From G039029935 sp039029935 (GTDB lineage: Bacteria; Chloroflexota; Anaerolineae; Caldilineales; Caldilineaceae), in contig JBCCFC010000965.1 in assembly GCA_039029935.1 (NCBI GenBank), forward strand, positions 1 through 5,442: a stretch of DNA of 5,442 nt. The letters are read 5' to 3'. The translations under genes and the position numbers were made by a program. This document shows positions 1-5,442 of this stretch, in pieces (positions within the stretch are counted from its first letter, which is position 1; each line of letters opens with the position of its first letter). The notes under the pieces were generated by a model. It was not told the origin of the DNA, did not search any database, and saw nothing but the letters and a program-made list of their open reading frames with translations.

Positions 1-230
1 GTAATTTCATTAATTTGTCATATGATAGATATGAGGTCATTAATATAGACCGAGCAGTCATGTTGAAAGCCTGCAAACTGCGACCGAAATATATGTTTTC
101 CTATTTTGATAGCCTGATTGTCGCCGCTGCATTGTTGACTGATTCTACAATTCTCTATTCAGAAGATATGCAGCATAGTCTTATAGTAGAAAATCAATTA
201 ACAATTACGAACCCCTTTATTGGCATATGA
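1..230 (+). CDS. PIN-domain (VapC-like) protein, C-terminal part, 5' end outside window
   Basis: The reading frame is open from base 3 to the TGA at 228-230 and has no stop up to the window edge, so about 75 residues of the C-terminus are visible. A TTG at position 15 is probably internal and not the start. The segment SYFDSLIVAAA followed by ILYSEDMQH and a terminal ITNPF is the typical end of PIN-domain proteins: Asp36 of the visible fragment, and Glu54/Asp55, fit the later acidic residues that bind Mg/Mn in these RNases. PIN proteins of this type are usually VapC toxins paired with an antitoxin encoded just upstream; that position lies outside the window. The fragment is AT-rich (hand count about 35% GC over bases 1-240) against roughly 50-55% in the next gene, which fits a transferred toxin-antitoxin module. 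Whether the full gene is intact cannot be seen. Confidence 0.8.
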   Translation, partial: NFINLSYDRYEVINIDRAVMLKACKLRPKYMFSYFDSLIVAAALLTDSTILYSEDMQHSLIVENQLTITNPFIGI

Positions 231-242
231 AATGGGTAATCC

Positions 243-1511
243 ATGCACAAAATACTCTACTACGAATGCTTTTCCGGTCTTAGCGGTGACATGAACCTCG
301 GCGCGCTGATCGACATCGGTGTCCCCGAAACCCATCTACGCACCCAACTCTCGCTGCTCAATCTTGACCATGAATTTGAGCTAGTGGTTGAGCGCGCCCA
401 AAAGCAGGGCATCACCGGAACCAAGGCCACTGTACGCCTAACCCACGAACATCATCATCACCATGATCATCATCACAACCATGACCACCACTATCATCGC
501 ACCTATGCCAACATCCGCACCCTCATCGACAACACACCCTATGCACAGTCGGTCAAAGACATCGCCCGTGCTATCTTCCACACACTGGCCGTTGCGGAGG
601 CCAAGATTCACAACACCAGCGTGGATGCGGTTCACTTTCACGAAGTAGGAGCCACGGACGCCATTGTCGATATCATTGGTGCGGCCATCGGACTGGACTA
701 TCTGATGCAAAACATGAACGTGACACAGGTCCTTGCCTCCACCATTGAACTGGGTAGTGGCTTTGTGCGTTGTGCGCATGGCGTCTTCCCTGTACCAGCA
801 CCAGCAACGATGGAGATTCTGCAAGATGTGCCTGTTCATCGTGGGCGTGTTGACTCGGAGGCGACCACGCCGACGGGTGCGGCAATTCTCAAGGCGACTG
901 TCCATCAGTTTACCGACACACCTAACCTGCGTGTTGACAAGATAGGCTATGGACTAGGGCAGAAAGAGTTTTCAATTCCAAATTTGGTGCGGGTGACGCT
1001 GGCGACGGTTGCTTCATATGAAAGCAGTGGTCGGTCATCAGTGGCGTCGTTGGCAAAGGGTGACTGGGTGACGGCGGATTGCTATGAGATTGAGGCCAAT
1101 GTGGATGATATGTCAGCGGAGGCATACGCACCATTGATGGATGTGCTGTTTGATATGGGCGCGGATGATGTCTACTTCACACCGATTATCATGAAGAAAT
1201 CGCGTCCTGCCACCAAAATTTCGATTTTGTGTGTACCTGAACGGGTAGATGCCTTGGTTGAGACTCTTTTAACCCATTCGACCACGATTGGGGTGCGGGT
1301 TTATCCCTTTCAGAAGCATATGTTGCCCCGTGAGTTGGTGACTGTGACGACCAACTATGGTGATGTGCGCGTCAAGAAAGTGCGTTTGCCCAATGGGCAT
1401 ATACGCTGGAAGAGCGAGCATGAGGATGTAAGGCAGTTGGCACAGAAACATGAGGTGAGTTATTTGACGATGAAGCAAAATATTGACCAAGAGATTGAAA
1501 GGAATATCTAA
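243..1511 (+). CDS. larC: LarC, nickel-pincer cofactor nickel insertion protein (DUF111 family), full length
   Basis: LarC inserts nickel into the pyridinium dithiocarboxylate mononucleotide made by LarB and LarE, in a CTP-dependent cytoplasmic reaction; the product is the cofactor of lactate racemase LarA and related enzymes. The 422 residues are close to the usual length for unsplit family members. Visible marks are the N-terminal CFSGLSGDM (residues 9-17), a His-rich insert HEHHHHHDHHHNHDHHYH (68-85), HFHEVGATDAIVDIIGAA (131-148), TTPTGAA (208-214), and the C-terminal domain with ANVDDM (285-290) and MKKSRP (317-322). In Lactiplantibacillus plantarum larC is read as two pieces by programmed frameshifting; here it is one frame. 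The ATG fits the canonical start, but the 12-base gap to the upstream PIN gene has only a weak GGGT as ribosome site. No larA, larB or larE is in the window, so its client enzyme is unknown. The first half of the gene is C-rich on this strand and the second half G-rich. Confidence 0.93.
   Translation: MHKILYYECFSGLSGDMNLGALIDIGVPETHLRTQLSLLNLDHEFELVVERAQKQGITGTKATVRLTHEHHHHHDHHHNHDHHYHRTYANIRTLIDNTPYAQSVKDIARAIFHTLAVAEAKIHNTSVDAVHFHEVGATDAIVDIIGAAIGLDYLMQNMNVTQVLASTIELGSGFVRCAHGVFPVPAPATMEILQDVPVHRGRVDSEATTPTGAAILKATVHQFTDTPNLRVDKIGYGLGQKEFSIPNLVRVTLATVASYESSGRSSVASLAKGDWVTADCYEIEANVDDMSAEAYAPLMDVLFDMGADDVYFTPIIMKKSRPATKISILCVPERVDALVETLLTHSTTIGVRVYPFQKHMLPRELVTVTTNYGDVRVKKVRLPNGHIRWKSEHEDVRQLAQKHEVSYLTMKQNIDQEIERNI
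1497..1503 (+). promoter_or_regulatory. Shine-Dalgarno site GAAAGGA deciding the TTG start of the Rieske-P450 gene
   Basis: GAAAGGA matches the anti-SD complement and lies nine bases upstream of the TTG at 1513. It sits inside the last codons of larC, whose stop codon (1509-1511) falls in the spacer. A longer frame starting with TTG at 1483 has no comparable site and would overlap larC by 29 bases. The arrangement suggests translational coupling of the two genes. Confidence 0.65.
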
Positions 1512-1512
1512 C

Positions 1513-3300
1513 TTGAACCAGAAACATCGTGTTGCACATATAAATGAGTTTGCCCAGACTAACCCACTCTCGATTCAGGTGGAAGATGTCGAGCTGGTCG
1601 GTGTGTTGAGTGGGGAGACGGTTTCGGTCTTTGAGGGTCGATGTCCACACCAAGGGACGTTGTTGGCCGAAGGATCCGTTGATAGCACGGCGGATGGTGC
1701 TGTGTTGACCTGTCGCTCGCATGGCTGGCAGTTTGACTGTCTTTCTGGGGCCAGACGCGGGGGAAAGCGGTCGGGGCTGAAACAGTTTACCACGCTCGTG
1801 GAGAATGAAGCTGTGTATGTGGATCTTGACGAAATCCGCACATGGAAGCAGGAAACCAGCGCACATGTTAAGGCTGGTCCAGTCGCTACACGCACGATTG
1901 ACGACCTACCCGGTCCCAAAGGCTGGCCTGTTGTTGGCAATGCATTCCAGATTAATCCCAAACAGTTCCATATCTATTTGGAGAATTGGGAGAAAATCTA
2001 TGGCTCAGTCTATCGGATTCAACTGGGTCCTCGACAAATCGTGGTGACATCCGACCCAGAGTTGACCAATGAAGTCCTGCGCAATCGTCCTCAGACCTAT
2101 CGACGCGCCAGAAACCTCGAAGCCCGTATCCGTGAATTGGGCATCAACGGTGTGTTTTCGGCAGAAGGCGAGGATTGGCGACGACAGAGACTGTTGGTGA
2201 TGCAGGCATTGGACACCAAACATCTGCACAAATTTTTCCCAGCAATGGTCACAGTCACTGAGCGATTGCAGACGCTATGGCGACAGGCAGCTTCAGAAGA
2301 ACAGTCGATTGAAGTGCAAAAGGACCTGCTGTGCTATACCGTTGATATCACCACTAATCTGGCCTTTGGCTATGACATGAACACGCTGGAGCAGGAATCG
2401 GATGAGCTACAGCAAAATATTGGTCGGATTTTTGCCATGCTTGCCCAACGCCTTTTTTCCCCCTTTCCCTATTGGCATTATGTCAAAATGCCTGCGGATC
2501 ACGCGCTGGACAAGTCGATAAATGTTGTACGTGGCGTCATTGGGGAGTTTATCGAGACAACGCGTGCCAAGATGTGCGAGAATCCAGTGATAGCCGAGCA
2601 ACCCAATAATCTGTTGGAAGCGATGTTAGCAGCGCAGGATGAGGAGGACAGGCAGTTTAGCAATGATGAAATTTATGGTAATGTCTTTACGATGCTGCTG
2701 GCGGGCGAAGACACTACGGCCAACACGATTGCGTGGATGCTCTATTATATGAGCAAATATCCTGACGTACAGCAGAAGATGCAGGAGGAGGCCGACCGTG
2801 TGCTAGGCGATGCCACCATTCTCACCGATGAGGCCAAGGTCCGCGAGCTTCCCTATATTGATGCTGTTGCTCATGAGACCATGCGCTTTAAACCCGTTGC
2901 CGCTGTTTTATCGGTTGAGTGCAACGAAGACGTGGTGCTGGGTGATCTTGCACTGCCCAAAGGGAGTGTCATCACAACATTGCCACGCTCTGGTGCGATG
3001 CGACCTGATAGCTTTGAGCAGCCCGATGACTTCCAGCCAGACCGATGGCTTGATGTCAGCCGACAAGTGGCTGCACAACAGCGCAAATCGTTTATCCCCT
3101 TTGGGTCTGGTCCCCGCCTCTGCCCTGGACGCAGCTTGGCTCTCTATGAAATCCGCATGGCAATGGCGATGCTCTGTCGCAATTTTGATGTGTTGCCAGC
3201 CAAGGAGTCAGGTCGTCATGGATTGGATAATGTACAGGAACGGTTTTCGTTTACGATGATGCCAACAGACTTGTTTGTAAAGTTTCGGGTGCGAGCGTAG
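1513..3300 (+). CDS. Rieske [2Fe-2S] domain - cytochrome P450 fusion protein
   Basis: This is a single 595-residue protein if read from TTG 1513 (605 if from TTG 1483). Residues about 7-108 form a Rieske ferredoxin-like domain: CPH at 44-46 and CRSH at 67-70 give the two Cys and two His cluster ligands, followed by GWQFD. A linker of about 20 residues leads to a complete P450 from DLPGPKGWPVVG (131-142) to the end. P450 landmarks are the I-helix AGEDTT (397-402, with the Asp/Thr proton-relay pair), the K-helix ExxR as ETMR (455-458), the PDDFQPDRW region (504-512) and the heme loop FGSGPRLCPG (530-539) with Cys537 as axial thiolate. There is no signal peptide or N-terminal membrane anchor, so it is probably cytosolic. 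From family knowledge it should be a heme monooxygenase; the inference is that the Rieske cluster passes electrons to the heme. A separate reductase would still be needed and none is in the window. The substrate cannot be named. The gene follows larC by one base, which suggests an operon. Confidence 0.92.
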   Translation: MNQKHRVAHINEFAQTNPLSIQVEDVELVGVLSGETVSVFEGRCPHQGTLLAEGSVDSTADGAVLTCRSHGWQFDCLSGARRGGKRSGLKQFTTLVENEAVYVDLDEIRTWKQETSAHVKAGPVATRTIDDLPGPKGWPVVGNAFQINPKQFHIYLENWEKIYGSVYRIQLGPRQIVVTSDPELTNEVLRNRPQTYRRARNLEARIRELGINGVFSAEGEDWRRQRLLVMQALDTKHLHKFFPAMVTVTERLQTLWRQAASEEQSIEVQKDLLCYTVDITTNLAFGYDMNTLEQESDELQQNIGRIFAMLAQRLFSPFPYWHYVKMPADHALDKSINVVRGVIGEFIETTRAKMCENPVIAEQPNNLLEAMLAAQDEEDRQFSNDEIYGNVFTMLLAGEDTTANTIAWMLYYMSKYPDVQQKMQEEADRVLGDATILTDEAKVRELPYIDAVAHETMRFKPVAAVLSVECNEDVVLGDLALPKGSVITTLPRSGAMRPDSFEQPDDFQPDRWLDVSRQVAAQQRKSFIPFGSGPRLCPGRSLALYEIRMAMAMLCRNFDVLPAKESGRHGLDNVQERFSFTMMPTDLFVKFRVRA

Positions 3301-3405
3301 GAACATGGGGACGCGGATCGGAACGGACTTTTGTCTCCGCACACAGGAAAAAAAATCCGTTCCCCCTCCTTAGTCCGTTGTAGTATTTTTAGGGATGACT
3401 GATTT
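3301..3405. other. Intergenic region between convergent genes, no gene seen
   Basis: These 105 bases separate the stop of the Rieske-P450 gene (+) from the stop of the SBP-VWA gene (-), where transcription from both sides converges. No credible coding sequence is present. The stretch holds inverted repeats (listed separately) and an eight-base A-run at 3348-3355, which reads as a T-run on the - strand. It is the natural place for a bidirectional terminator, but no stem is followed directly by a T-run in either direction. Confidence 0.6.
3320..3363. repeat. Inverted repeat GGAACGGA / TCCGTTCC in convergent intergenic region
   Basis: GGAACGGA at 3320-3327 is perfectly complementary to TCCGTTCC at 3356-3363, enclosing 28 bases. 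Inside the loop, TTTT at 3329-3332 can pair with part of the A-run at 3348-3355, lengthening the stem past a bulged base. A second 3' arm, AGTCCGTT at 3372-3379, is complementary to AACGGACT at 3322-3329 and competes for the same left arm. A shorter nested pairing GCGGA (3313-3317) with TCCGC (3336-3340) is also possible. It may act as a transcription end for both genes or be a decayed copy of a dispersed repeat; neither is proven. Confidence 0.5.
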
Positions 3406-5001
3406 CTACTGATACCCACGAATCTGCTTAAAGATCAAACTCAACGACTCGCTTGTGCCGTCAAATTTGCGTCCCCCCGTGCTGTCAGCAATCTCTTCCA
3501 TTGCCGCTTCATCGGCATTGCCAAAGACAACGGTAAAGGTGCGGATACGGCGCACTTCGGCAGGCAGTCGTTCATGCCATTGGCGGAACTCGCGTAGGCT
3601 GGCCCCGTCAGTATTTTCACCATCGCTCATCAACACAATCGAGTAGTACCGGTCAGGGTCAATCGACTGATCGTTTGCTGCTAGCTGATAGACCTCCGCA
3701 AGGCTGGAGTAGATGGCCGTGCCACCGTCGGCAAAGAGTCCATTAACATGATCGCGAATCTGTTGCATGTCCCCCCCCTGTGCGTCGGTGTTGTCAATGG
3801 AGAAGGTATTGACACTGGTGACTTCATGGTTAAAGGTAACGATGGTGACTGCCTCCCGCCCTCGGAAACGGGCAAAGCGGCCAGTGAGGGAATCGTCCAA
3901 GCCAGTCAGGTTGTTGATCGCCGTTTTTAGGTCACGGATACCATTCCCATCCATTGATCCGCTGACATCTAGCAGGAAGTAGGCATGGGCAGGAATACGT
4001 TGCTCATCCAAATAGGCAAAAAGCAGTTGGTCAATAACATCCACCCTATTGGGGAAGGGTAACTCGACCAGCAGTGAGTCGGGGATGCGCGAGTCTAGTG
4101 AGATACCTGCCACAGCCGGACGGCGCAATGTCGTTTCCATCAAATCCTGTTGCATCTCTGGTGTGCGCAGATATTCAACAAGGAGATCATAGGCTTCACG
4201 TTTATCTTTGTCCAGCAGCATCAACGGATAATCAGCCGTGATGATACCTTCTTTGGGGTAGATGATGGTGAACTTCTCGTTGAGTTCTCGCCCTTGGTTG
4301 AGTGCCAGCAGGACTGATTCATAGTTGATCATACCATCCAGCACCACAAGGTTATCCTGTTGCGCCTCCACATAACTCTCTGCCAGCCAGCCCGAACTAC
4401 CAGCGGTCAGTGCCTGCCCCTTAAAAAAGTCGGCCATGCCTTGGCTGTTGATGTCACCTGTCTCCAGCGCATCACTGCTGTCGGCAAGCGCAGCGGCCAC
4501 ACCGACCAGTGCTGTAAAGCCAGAGTTGGAAGCCGCAGGGTTGGTCATGGCAAAGCGAAGCTCACCCGACGCTGCTTTGTCTGCAACATCCTGCCACGTG
4601 ATGTCTGCGTTGTCGATCCACCCGAACTCACGTGCCTTGCTCTCTTTGACACCCATGACGACAGGCGAAAGCATGATCTTTTCCTGCGTCGCAATCAGAC
4701 TGTTGTTGCTATCTAGCATCGAAAGATAGCGTGCGTGGGAAAACCATGCAAGGTCGTAGTCTGCCCCCGAAAGCAATTCTTCTGTACCATTGAGTGTCCC
4801 GATATAGGTGAATTCGAGACGAACATCGGTATTATTTTCAATCTGATCCAGCAGCGGCTGGATATCTTTGAGTTCTGAGCCAGCCAGCACAGTGAGGGTT
4901 TCGGTGGACCCACCAAAGAGACCGCAGCCTGTTGTCCCCAAGAGAACGAGCAACATGGTACTTAGGCATAGTGTTAAGCGGTTTGATAATTTTTGTCGCA
5001 T
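3406..5001 (-). CDS. Lipoprotein with periplasmic substrate-binding domain and C-terminal VWA domain
   Basis: The 531-residue protein begins with a lipoprotein-like signal: basic residues, a hydrophobic stretch (about 10-22), then LGTTGC with the likely lipidated Cys26. The lipobox is imperfect, with Thr at -3. Residues about 34-310 look like a type 2 periplasmic solute-binding fold (TLTVLAGSELKDI, ADYDLAWFSHARYL, the TNPAASNSGF loop, IITADYPLML). Residues about 338-525 form a VWA domain with a full MIDAS site: DVSGS (345-349), Thr428 in DGGTAI and Asp460 in MSDGE. MIDAS sites bind a divalent metal and mediate protein contacts. The inferred role is a membrane-anchored extracytoplasmic protein that binds a ligand and a partner protein; the ligand is unknown. 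No ABC permease or ATPase is visible. ATG at 4999-5001 is supported by GGAG nine bases upstream. The partial gene upstream in the same direction resembles the end of its binding domain. Confidence 0.85.
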   Translation of the reverse strand: MRQKLSNRLTLCLSTMLLVLLGTTGCGLFGGSTETLTVLAGSELKDIQPLLDQIENNTDVRLEFTYIGTLNGTEELLSGADYDLAWFSHARYLSMLDSNNSLIATQEKIMLSPVVMGVKESKAREFGWIDNADITWQDVADKAASGELRFAMTNPAASNSGFTALVGVAAALADSSDALETGDINSQGMADFFKGQALTAGSSGWLAESYVEAQQDNLVVLDGMINYESVLLALNQGRELNEKFTIIYPKEGIITADYPLMLLDKDKREAYDLLVEYLRTPEMQQDLMETTLRRPAVAGISLDSRIPDSLLVELPFPNRVDVIDQLLFAYLDEQRIPAHAYFLLDVSGSMDGNGIRDLKTAINNLTGLDDSLTGRFARFRGREAVTIVTFNHEVTSVNTFSIDNTDAQGGDMQQIRDHVNGLFADGGTAIYSSLAEVYQLAANDQSIDPDRYYSIVLMSDGENTDGASLREFRQWHERLPAEVRRIRTFTVVFGNADEAAMEEIADSTGGRKFDGTSESLSLIFKQIRGYQ

Positions 5002-5010
5002 AAATTAATT

Positions 5011-5014
5011 CTCC
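5011..5014 (-). promoter_or_regulatory. Ribosome binding site GGAG for the SBP-VWA lipoprotein
   Basis: On the - strand GGAG lies nine bases upstream of the ATG at 5001-4999 in an AT-rich spacer. It supports this start, which also places the signal peptide correctly at the N-terminus. Confidence 0.6.
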
Positions 5015-5037
5015 AATAGTATTTGGGGCGAAAATCG

Positions 5038-5092
5038 GTAGGGGCATGAGGTGATATTTTGGAGAAACTCAAACATCACCTCATGCCCCTAC
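5038..5092. repeat. Perfect 18-bp inverted repeat of GTAGGGGC type between the two - strand genes
   Basis: GTAGGGGCATGAGGTGAT at 5038-5055 and its exact complement at 5075-5092 enclose a 19-base loop. The stem would be very stable in RNA or as a DNA cruciform. It sits between the stop of the partial upstream gene (5114) and the start of the SBP-VWA gene (5001), outside its ribosome site. On the - strand no T-run follows the stem directly (the next bases are CGATTTTCG), so it is not a classic intrinsic terminator. Repeats whose ends read GTAGGGGC...GCCCCTAC are, as far as I recall, dispersed in many copies in Chloroflexota and some cyanobacteria, so a REP- or MITE-like mobile palindrome is likely. 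A role in attenuation or mRNA processing between the two genes is also possible. Confidence 0.8.
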
Positions 5093-5113
5093 GTATCCCC
5101 TAAACCTAATCTA

Positions 5114-5442
5114 TTAATTCTGATACGCCTGCTCAATCTGCTGAATCATGCCCTCCAACACTTCATAGCTGGGCGGCTCTACTACATCCAGAATCTGCTC
5201 AGGTATATCGACGTTAATCTGTGCAATGAAGTCGTTAAAGTAGCTGAGGTTGCTGTTGCGCAGACCATACTCAATCGCCAATTTCTGAAGCTCTGGGTCT
5301 GTCTCCAACAACTCACCCAACAACTCTGCGCCTTCGCTGCCATTTAGGGGCAACAGCGTGTGCTTGGTAAAGATGGTTGGTTCTGGATACATCAACACCA
5401 TATCATCGAGAATGGTGTTGGGCTGCTGTGCGGCTTGCGCAA
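5114..5442 (-). CDS. Probable extracytoplasmic substrate-binding protein, C-terminal part, 5' end outside window
   Basis: The - strand frame is open from the right window edge to the TAA at 5116-5114, giving 108 residues of a C-terminus. The Met codon at 5401 is most likely internal, since the frame continues upstream as TILDD before it. The segment MVLMYPEPTIFTKHTLLPL followed by a helix GELLETDPELQKLAIEYGLR is typical of the late part of type 2 periplasmic binding proteins, where a strand with a Tyr-Pro precedes C-terminal helices. The end (IPEQILDVVEPPSYEVLEGMIQ) parallels IPDSLLVELPFPNRVDVIDQ of the neighbouring SBP-VWA protein, so the two are probably paralogous binding domains. Unlike its neighbour this protein ends without a VWA domain. 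The two genes share direction and are separated by 112 bases containing a large inverted repeat, so co-transcription is possible but not certain. No ligand can be named. Confidence 0.65.
   Translation of the reverse strand, partial: AQAAQQPNTILDDMVLMYPEPTIFTKHTLLPLNGSEGAELLGELLETDPELQKLAIEYGLRNSNLSYFNDFIAQINVDIPEQILDVVEPPSYEVLEGMIQQIEQAYQN

Noticed and set aside
158..187. Possible sigma-70 promoter for larC: TTCAGA, 18 bases, TATAGT
   Set aside because: The -10 is good but the -35 is poor, and it lies inside the AT-rich PIN coding sequence where such matches arise by chance.
444..497. CAT/CAC run as a microsatellite or CRISPR-like repeat
   Set aside because: It is in frame in larC, encodes the His-rich loop common in this family, and has no spacer structure.
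438..905. Long open frame on the - strand (155 codons) opposite larC
   Set aside because: It lies wholly inside larC, its translation is low-complexity where it crosses the His codons, and it resembles no family I know.
1372..1866. Open frame on the - strand (164 codons) across the larC/P450 junction
   Set aside because: It is antisense to two well-recognised coding regions and has no recognisable domain or good ribosome site.
2810..3259. Open frame on the + strand (149 codons) in another frame of the P450
   Set aside because: The P450 frame here carries the ExxR and heme-binding motifs, so this is a shadow.
3216..3419. Small - strand open frame spanning the intergenic region
   Set aside because: It overlaps the 3' ends of both convergent genes and has no family resemblance. 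A - strand AAGGAGG at 3365-3371 looks like a ribosome site but has no start codon at a proper distance.
5038..5092. Inverted repeat as a classic rho-independent terminator of the upstream - strand gene
   Set aside because: No T-run follows the stem on the - strand, so I list it as a repeat of uncertain role.

Overview
The window comes from a bacterium with moderate GC content. No marker gene is present, so the phylum is a guess. A filamentous or environmental lineage such as Chloroflexota is plausible, with Cyanobacteria as the alternative. The reasons are a lipoprotein that joins a substrate-binding domain to a VWA domain, an inverted repeat of the GTAGGGGC...GCCCCTAC type that I associate with those genomes, and a PIN toxin remnant next to metabolic genes. 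A search of the LarC or P450 protein would settle this.

Left part, + strand. The window opens inside the C-terminal part of an AT-rich PIN-domain (VapC-like) gene (to 230). Twelve bases later comes a complete, unsplit larC (243-1511), the CTP-dependent nickel insertase of nickel-pincer cofactor synthesis, with a strongly His-rich insert. One base after its stop a second gene begins, probably at a TTG (1513-3300). It encodes an unusual single-chain protein: an N-terminal Rieske [2Fe-2S] domain fused to a full cytochrome P450. A good Shine-Dalgarno sequence inside the 3' end of larC serves it, so the two genes look co-transcribed and perhaps translationally coupled.

Middle. Positions 3301-3405 separate two convergent transcription units. 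The stretch carries an imperfect hairpin region with one left arm and two possible right arms, but no textbook terminator.

Right part, - strand. A complete lipoprotein gene (3406-5001) encodes a periplasmic-binding-protein-like domain followed by a VWA domain with an intact MIDAS metal site. Upstream of it lies an 18-bp perfect inverted repeat (5038-5092). Beyond that is the C-terminal part of a second gene in the same direction (5114 to the window edge), whose tail resembles the C-terminal end of the binding domain in the first. The two are probably related substrate-binding proteins.

How the parts work together: larC and the Rieske-P450 share an operon layout, but no nickel-pincer enzyme (LarA) and no LarB or LarE is visible, so a functional link is not shown. 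The SBP/VWA pair looks like a separate cell-envelope locus. The most novel item is the Rieske-P450 fusion.
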